Shown in pieces: positions 59,062 to 64,000 of a stretch of 64,000 nucleotides of DNA. The DNA comes from Paenibacillus sp. S150 (lineage in GTDB: Bacteria > Bacillota > Bacilli > Paenibacillales > Paenibacillaceae): positions 1 through 64,000 of the forward strand of contig NZ_JACBYI010000021.1 in NCBI RefSeq assembly GCF_019352175.1, written 5' to 3'. The stretch's first letter is position 1, and the number at the start of each line of letters is the position of its first letter. The notes beneath the pieces are model-generated. The model saw only the letters and a list, made by a program, of their open reading frames with translations. It was not told where the DNA came from and searched no databases. The position numbers and the translations under genes were made by a program.

Positions 59062-62000
59062 CTACATATCCAGCATTTTCGGTTTGCCGGCCGAGGCGGA
59101 GCCGCTGAACGGCCACCAGTTGGCCCGGCCGAACATGCGCACCATCACCGGCACGAAGAAAGGCAGGAACACCAGCGCGTAAAGGGCCAGGCCGGACAGC
59201 ACCACGGTAGCAATCTGCATCATCGACAGCACCCCTGACGGATACATCGAGGCAAAGGTTCCGCCGAGAATGATAACCGCAGACAGGATTACCGTACCCA
59301 TATTGCGCATTGCGTGCAGGATGGCTTCACGCACATCCCAGGTTTTATTCTCGTTGAAGCGGGCCATCAGAAAGATGCTGTAGTCCACCCCAAGCGCAAT
59401 CAGCATCACAAAGCTGAAGAACGGCGTCGTCCAGGTAATCCCCGAATAACCCAGCAAATGCACGAAGATCGCCTCGGTAACCCCAAGCGCGGTGAAGTAT
59501 GTGATCACCAGGGAAACAATCAGATACAGCGGCATAATCACTGAACGCAGCAGGAGTACCAGGATAATGAAAATACCGCCCAGCATCAGGATAACAGTCC
59601 GCGTGTAGTCTTCATTGGATATTTTCTGCAAATCGCTGTAGGTGCTGGTCACCCCGCTGATCGCCGATTCGGCGTTCTCCAGCTTCGTGCCTTTGACGGC
59701 GCGGTCTACCGCCGCCTGGATATCCTCCATGCTGTCAATCGCCTTCGCGCTGTACGGATTGGCAGCGAACACCACATCCAGAGTCATCACCTTGCGGTCA
59801 GCGGACAGGTAATTATCGAATATCTGCTGAATGCCGCCCTCTTCCAGCGCTTCCGCAGGCACGAAGAATCCGCTCAGCTCATCATCCTTCGCATTCTGAA
59901 TCTGTATGAGATAATCCTGCGCGGAAGCGAGTCCGCCCGTAATCTGCTTCAGGCCGTCCGCACTGCCGCTTAGACCATCGGTCAGCTGGCCGATTTGACC
60001 CGTCAGCTGGCCGAAGCCGTCTGCCAGCTGCTGCTGTCCGCCCTGCAGCTCATCGAGTCCGCCGGAAATGAACGGAATCCGGTCAACAATCTGGCCTTGC
60101 CCCGCTGCCGCCTGGTTCAGCCCGGCTTGCAGCTGGCCGATGCCGGCCACCAGCTTGTCGAGGCCCTGCGCCAGCGCGGCCTGCCCGGCTGCCGCTTTCG
60201 CATAGCCGGCATTGGCCTCTGTAAGGCCCGCTGCCGCGCCTTGCAGCTGCCCGGAAATCTGGCCCAGCCCTCCGGCGAGCTGCGCTGCTCCCTCAGCACT
60301 CTGCGCTACTGTGCCCTTGATCGCCTGGTAGTCCACCTCCTGCAGCAGATCAGGATGAGAGGCTTCCAGTCCGGTGAAGGAAGCATCCAGACCGCCCAGT
60401 GCGTGCTACCCCTTGAAGCTGGGTCTGCAGCTCACCGAGGCCTCCATCCAGCGCGGCCAGTCCTGCGCCAATTTTCTTGTAGCCTTCCAGCAGCGCTGCA
60501 TTGGCATCGGCGAGCTGCCCCGCGCTCGCCGCCGCTTGGGCGAGCCCGGCTTTGATCTCTCCGGCTCCGGAAGAGCCGCTCTTGATGCCGTTCTCGATGC
60601 GCGACAGCCCGTCACCCAGGGCATCAATGCCCTTTTTCAGCTCAGCAGTGCCCTCTGTCAGCTTTGTGCTGCCCGACACGGCTTCATCCAGCTTCGGCTC
60701 ATTGTCACTGAGCTGCCGGCTGGCTTCCTCAAGACCCGATTGTATCTTGGCCAGCCCTTCATTGCTTTGGCTGAGGCCGCCGGTGAGCGCGGCCATCTGA
60801 GTCGGAATCAGGAAGTCATTGATCTGCTCCCCGGCCGGGCGCGACATGCTGCGCACCGATTTGACACCGTCCACCTTTTCCAGCTCACGGCTGATTTTCT
60901 CCGCAAGGCCCATATACTCCGGGGTATCCATGCGGTCATCATTCCTGATGACAATCTGACCGGGCATGGATTCACCGGGACCGAAGCTTTCGGAAATAAT
61001 GTTGAAGCCTTTCACCGAGGCGTAATTGGAGCCAATTTCATCCATGCTGTTGAAGGACAGCTTCCCGCTGTAGGTCAGCAGGAACGGCACTACGATTACC
61101 GCAGCAATCAGCAGCGCCGCCCAAGGTCTTTTCAGGGAAAAGGAGCCCGCCGCGCCCCAAACCCGGCTCTCGCTATGCTCAAGCTTGCTGCTTGACGGCC
61201 AGAACAGCTTTTTGCCCAGCACCGCCATGAAGAAAGGAACAACGGTTACGAGCGCCAGCAGCATTACAGCAATGCCAACCGCCACCGCCACCGCCGAACG
61301 GTAGAGCACAAATTTGGACAATCCAATCGCCAGGAAGCCAACAAATACGGCAAGCCCGGAATAAAATACGGTGCCGCCCGCCTTGCGGTAGGTAGAGATA
61401 ATGGCACTTGTGGTATCCTCAGCGGAGGCCAGCTCCTCCTTGAACCGGCTGATCAGCAGGATGCAGTAATCCGTCCCGATCCCGAACATTACGGCCACCA
61501 TGAAAATTTGCGTAAAGGTTGATAAAGGAAAGTCGAAGCGGTCCACCAGGAACGCCACCACGGATTGTGACACAATATAGCTGAGCCCCACTGTCAGCAG
61601 CGGTACAAATGGCGCCACGAACGAACGGAACACAACGAACAAAATCAGCAAAATAAAAATAACGGTAATGTATTCCGATTTCTTCAGTCCGGCTTCGGAG
61701 CTGACAATCGTATCTTCGGTAATCAGCCCTTCACTGGTCAGATAATGATCGGCACTGACACCGCCCAGCAGTTCCTCCACCTTGCCCGGCAGCTGTTTGA
61801 CCGCTTCATCCCCGCCATTCACCATCAACGCCGCCATGATGGTCTTGCCGTCCTTCGCAATCAGGGTGTCCTTCAATTCCGTCTGTGAAAAAGGATCGGT
61901 AATGGAGTCTATCTTCAGTGTGTCTTTCTGCGCGGCAAGCTTCTCGATTCCCTGCCTGATGCTCTCGGTGTCTTCGGCGGCCAGACCGCCCGGCTTGTTG

Positions 62001-62218
62001 AACACCAGTGCCACCTGATGCAGCGTTTCCCCGCCATTGGAAGCGGCCGCCTCCTTCATTATTTCGGAAGCCCGGGTAGAGGTATAGCCGTCCGGAACGG
62101 AAATTTGCCCCTTTTCGCGCACCAGACCGGACATCCCCGGAGCGGTCATGAATAAGACGGCCGCTGCGGCGAGCCACACGGCAATCATGGCCCATTTTGC
62201 TTTAAGTATGGTCTTCAA
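59062..62218 (-). pseudogene. MMPL/RND-type exporter, split by a frameshift
   Basis: Two adjacent frames together code for one roughly 1,050-residue MMPL transporter. The first (62218 to about 60400) has an N-terminal helix, an extracellular loop, a helix bundle (FGIGTDYCILLISRFKEEL) and the start of a long Gly/Gln/Leu-rich coiled region. The second (about 60408 to 59062) continues the coiled region (GGLDASFTGLEASHPDLLQE) and ends with the second helix bundle (IALGVDYSIFLMARFNE). The frame changes between about 60395 and 60412 (one extra base, or two lost). Such proteins export lipids, siderophores or drugs. TTG start in a TTGA overlap with marR. Either a real pseudogene or a sequencing error. 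Confidence 0.85.
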
Positions 62219-62667
62219 TGGCTTTGACCTCCTCTTTCCTGCATTAAAAATGCCAGCTTCTCAAACATCGTGATGAAGTTCTCGATATCCTGCTTAGCAA
62301 AGTGGGAAAAATAAGGAGAAATAACCTCCTGCACCTGTTTCTCAGCTGTATAATAAGTGCTTCTGCCCTTCTCGGTGAGTGACAAATAGACTTGGCGGCG
62401 GTCATTCTCGTCCCGCGTCCGGTCAATAAACCCGGCTTCTACCAGCCTGCTGATAATCGCAGTAATGGAGCTCTTCCCCACAGCTACTGCCTCTGCCAAA
62501 AAAGTGGAAGTACACAGGTCCTGGCTGTTGATCAGCCGCAGGATGAGAAATTGGTCATTGGTCAGGCCTTCTGCCATATTGTCCCTGATCTGCGCATTGA
62601 TCTGCCTGGTCACCGCCATGTACGCATCCACATAGCGGTTCATCCAATGCTTCGCCTCTTCCTTCAA
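62215..62667 (-). CDS. MarR-family regulator of the MMPL exporter
   Basis: This 150-residue winged-helix repressor has a DNA-contact region near residues 55-95 (TSTFLAEAVAVGKSSITAII; wing TRDENDRRQVYLSLTEKG). It is translationally coupled to the MMPL gene (4-bp overlap), an arrangement like ydgG-ydgH of Bacillus. GGAGG-type sequence precedes the ATG. A perfect inverted repeat covers the -10 box of its promoter, pointing to autorepression lifted by a substrate of the pump. Confidence 0.92.
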   Translation of the reverse strand: MKEEAKHWMNRYVDAYMAVTRQINAQIRDNMAEGLTNDQFLILRLINSQDLCTSTFLAEAVAVGKSSITAIISRLVEAGFIDRTRDENDRRQVYLSLTEKGRSTYYTAEKQVQEVISPYFSHFAKQDIENFITMFEKLAFLMQERGGQSH

Positions 62668-62707
62668 GGTTATAACCTCCTCACTGCAATAATAGTTCGT
62701 CTGTAGA

Positions 62708-62752
62708 ATAGTTTCGCAGTAAAACTATATGGCGCGCCGACTCAAAAGTCAA
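62708..62752 (-). promoter_or_regulatory. Promoter and operator of marR-MMPL operon
   Basis: On the minus strand TTGACT (62747-62752) and TATAGT (62724-62729) are spaced by 17 bp. ATAGTTT-CGCAGTA-AAACTAT (62708-62728), a perfect 7-7-7 inverted repeat, overlaps the -10 box. A further half-site ATAGTT lies just downstream, near 62690. Confidence 0.82.
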
Positions 62753-62810
62753 ACTTTTCATTTTGTCCACACAGCCGCAGGCTATTTAGCAGATGAATTT
62801 TCGTCCTGAC

Positions 62811-62855
62811 AAAAAAAGACGTCTCGGCAGCCAGTATTACAGCTGTTTGAGACGC
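62811..62855 (-). terminator. Terminator of AraC-type regulator gene
   Basis: On the minus strand GCGTCTC pairs with GAGACGT around a loop of about 23 bases and is followed by TTTTTTT. It lies about 40 bp after the regulator stop. Confidence 0.82.
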
Positions 62856-62892
62856 CCGGCGGGACATATATATTTCTTTTTTCACGATCAGA

Positions 62893-64000
62893 TCAGGTTC
62901 CCTCGTTCAACTCCCTTTGCAGATGGAGGCTTCTGTAATGCTGGCGGTACTGATTCGGCGTCATCCCGTATTTCTTTTTGAAGCGGGTAATAAAATACGT
63001 GCTGCTCGCCATACCCACCGCCGCGGCGATTTCCTCCACCTTCAAATCGTCATTTTCCAGCAGCTCCTTTGCCTTTTCGAGCCTCAGTTGGGACAAATAT
63101 TCCGCGACGCCGATTCCAAAGGTTTTTTTGAACAGCTGCGATAAATAAGTGGCGCTCATGAACATTTTTCCCGACAAGAGCTCCAAAGAAATCTCACCGT
63201 CGTAGAATTCGTCAATGAAGCGCTTGACCTGTTTCATGGTTGCATTCACGTTCTCCTCACCGGCACTCTCCTGCTCCATGGCAACAAACCGGATACAGCA
63301 GTTTTCCAGCCAGTCCAAAGCCGCGGAAATATGAGGGAAATTGAAAAAAGTGGCCGGAAAATTCTCTGTATACGGTGTGGTATGGGTTTGGTTCCGCTTC
63401 GTTCCCACCCGCTTCCGGCTGATATCCGCAACCATTTGATAGAGGGCATATTCCACACTCTCCATCCGGTACATTCGCTCTTCGAACATCCCCTTAAGCT
63501 GTTTGAAGAACGAACGCAACCCTTCCGCATCGTTCGAATCCAGCAATACGGCCAGATTACCAAGCTCTTTGTGCAGCTGCAGGTTCTCAAGCTTCTCCAC
63601 TTGCCCGGACTGCAGCACAATTTCCCCGCCCGCCTTGTTGACAAAATGGTATTGGAGAGTTGCGAGCGCACTCTCGGCAGCCATGTATAAATCAGCCGCA
63701 CTGCTGACCGGCCGGCCAATTCCGCCGACCAGCAAAGCTCCGGTCTTCTCCCGGAGTTCCGACAGACAAGCGGCGAGGGCTCCCTCGGAGAGCGGCGATT
63801 CTTCCCTCTCATTCATTACGAGCATGCAGATATTTTTGCTGTAGGCAGTGACGTATACCGAACGTTCTCCTTCATCGGCCAGTGCCGCGCAGTGCCGTCC
63901 AATGTACTCTTCGCTGAGTTCACGGTCCCCCGCCCCGCCGGCCTTCTTCCGGATGGCAACTACAATATACCGTTCAAACGGCATATCCCGTTCAAGAGCA
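62893..64000 (-). CDS. YesN-like AraC-type regulator, N-terminus beyond window
   Basis: The frame is open to the right edge, so the N-terminus is missing; homologues begin with a response-regulator receiver domain there. Seen here are a middle region of about 250 residues and a C-terminal AraC double helix-turn-helix (LELLSGKMFMSATYLSQLFK; VEEIAAAVGMASSTYFITRF; KKKYGMTPNQYRQHYRSL). An internal ATG at 63984 is unlikely to be the true start. A terminator follows 40 bp after the stop. The partner kinase is expected just outside the window. Confidence 0.85.
   Translation of the reverse strand, partial: ALERDMPFERYIVVAIRKKAGGAGDRELSEEYIGRHCAALADEGERSVYVTAYSKNICMLVMNEREESPLSEGALAACLSELREKTGALLVGGIGRPVSSAADLYMAAESALATLQYHFVNKAGGEIVLQSGQVEKLENLQLHKELGNLAVLLDSNDAEGLRSFFKQLKGMFEERMYRMESVEYALYQMVADISRKRVGTKRNQTHTTPYTENFPATFFNFPHISAALDWLENCCIRFVAMEQESAGEENVNATMKQVKRFIDEFYDGEISLELLSGKMFMSATYLSQLFKKTFGIGVAEYLSQLRLEKAKELLENDDLKVEEIAAAVGMASSTYFITRFKKKYGMTPNQYRQHYRSLHLQRELNEGT

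Overview
The window looks like chromosomal DNA of a Paenibacillus-type, spore-forming, Gram-positive bacterium. The evidence is strong AGGAGG-type ribosome binding sites, a SigA-like promoter style, an S-layer-homology protein, a BclB-like collagen exosporium protein, a DesKR/Des cold-response locus and several YesM/YesN-type two-component systems. Base composition is moderately GC-rich, except for a small AT-rich island at about 41.6-42.4 kb. No rRNA, tRNA, CRISPR array, phage or complete insertion sequence was seen.

Layout: 0.7-1.8 kb, a lone oligopeptide-type ABC ATPase. 2.2-7.2 kb, a five-gene sugar/polyol catabolic operon (two xylose-isomerase-like TIM-barrel proteins, two Gfo/Idh/MocA dehydrogenases, one APH-fold kinase) divergent from an AraC regulator. 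8-12.4 kb, small genes: an AIM24 protein, TetR, Fur and an SLH protein. 13.2-15.5 kb, a polar amino-acid (cystine-like) ABC importer. 15.8-18.2 kb, an MFS drug pump and its divergent TetR with twin palindromic operators. 18.2-23.6 kb, a TPP-riboswitch-controlled thiamine salvage operon (ThiZXY-like importer, ThiM, ThiD, ThiE). 23.7-26.7 kb, GNAT, MarR and an exporter ABC protein. 27.4-28.5 kb, aspartate-semialdehyde dehydrogenase.

28.6-36.7 kb is a tight five-gene operon coding for a SWIM zinc-finger protein, a HEAT-like helical protein, a MoxR AAA+ ATPase, a DUF5682 (TraB/EreA-like) protein and a von Willebrand A protein. It resembles E. coli yehL-yehM-yehP-yehQ, whose role is unknown, and is the best candidate here for a poorly described system. 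38.4-41.4 kb, desaturase with DesK/DesR. 42.4-50.5 kb, a carbohydrate ABC importer operon that also carries a YesM/YesN pair and a second, membrane-anchored binding protein. 51.3-53.1 kb, a divergent pair of spore-surface-type genes. 54.6-55.5 kb, manganese catalase. 56.8-58.9 kb, aldo/keto reductase and a TPR membrane protein. 59.0-62.7 kb, a MarR-controlled MMPL exporter split by a frameshift. At the right edge, the C-terminal part of a YesN-like AraC regulator.

The most unusual non-coding signal is a dispersed intergenic repeat of roughly 0.6-0.9 kb present three times (1-650, about 37383-38340, about 56072-56700), plus a diverged fragment near 12.75 kb. It has a very well conserved GC-rich core and a short hairpin with a UUCG-type loop. 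The middle copy carries two small nested palindromic or terminal-inverted-repeat insertions, each flanked by target-site duplications, and the other copies preserve the empty sites. These are MITE-like elements readable directly from the window.
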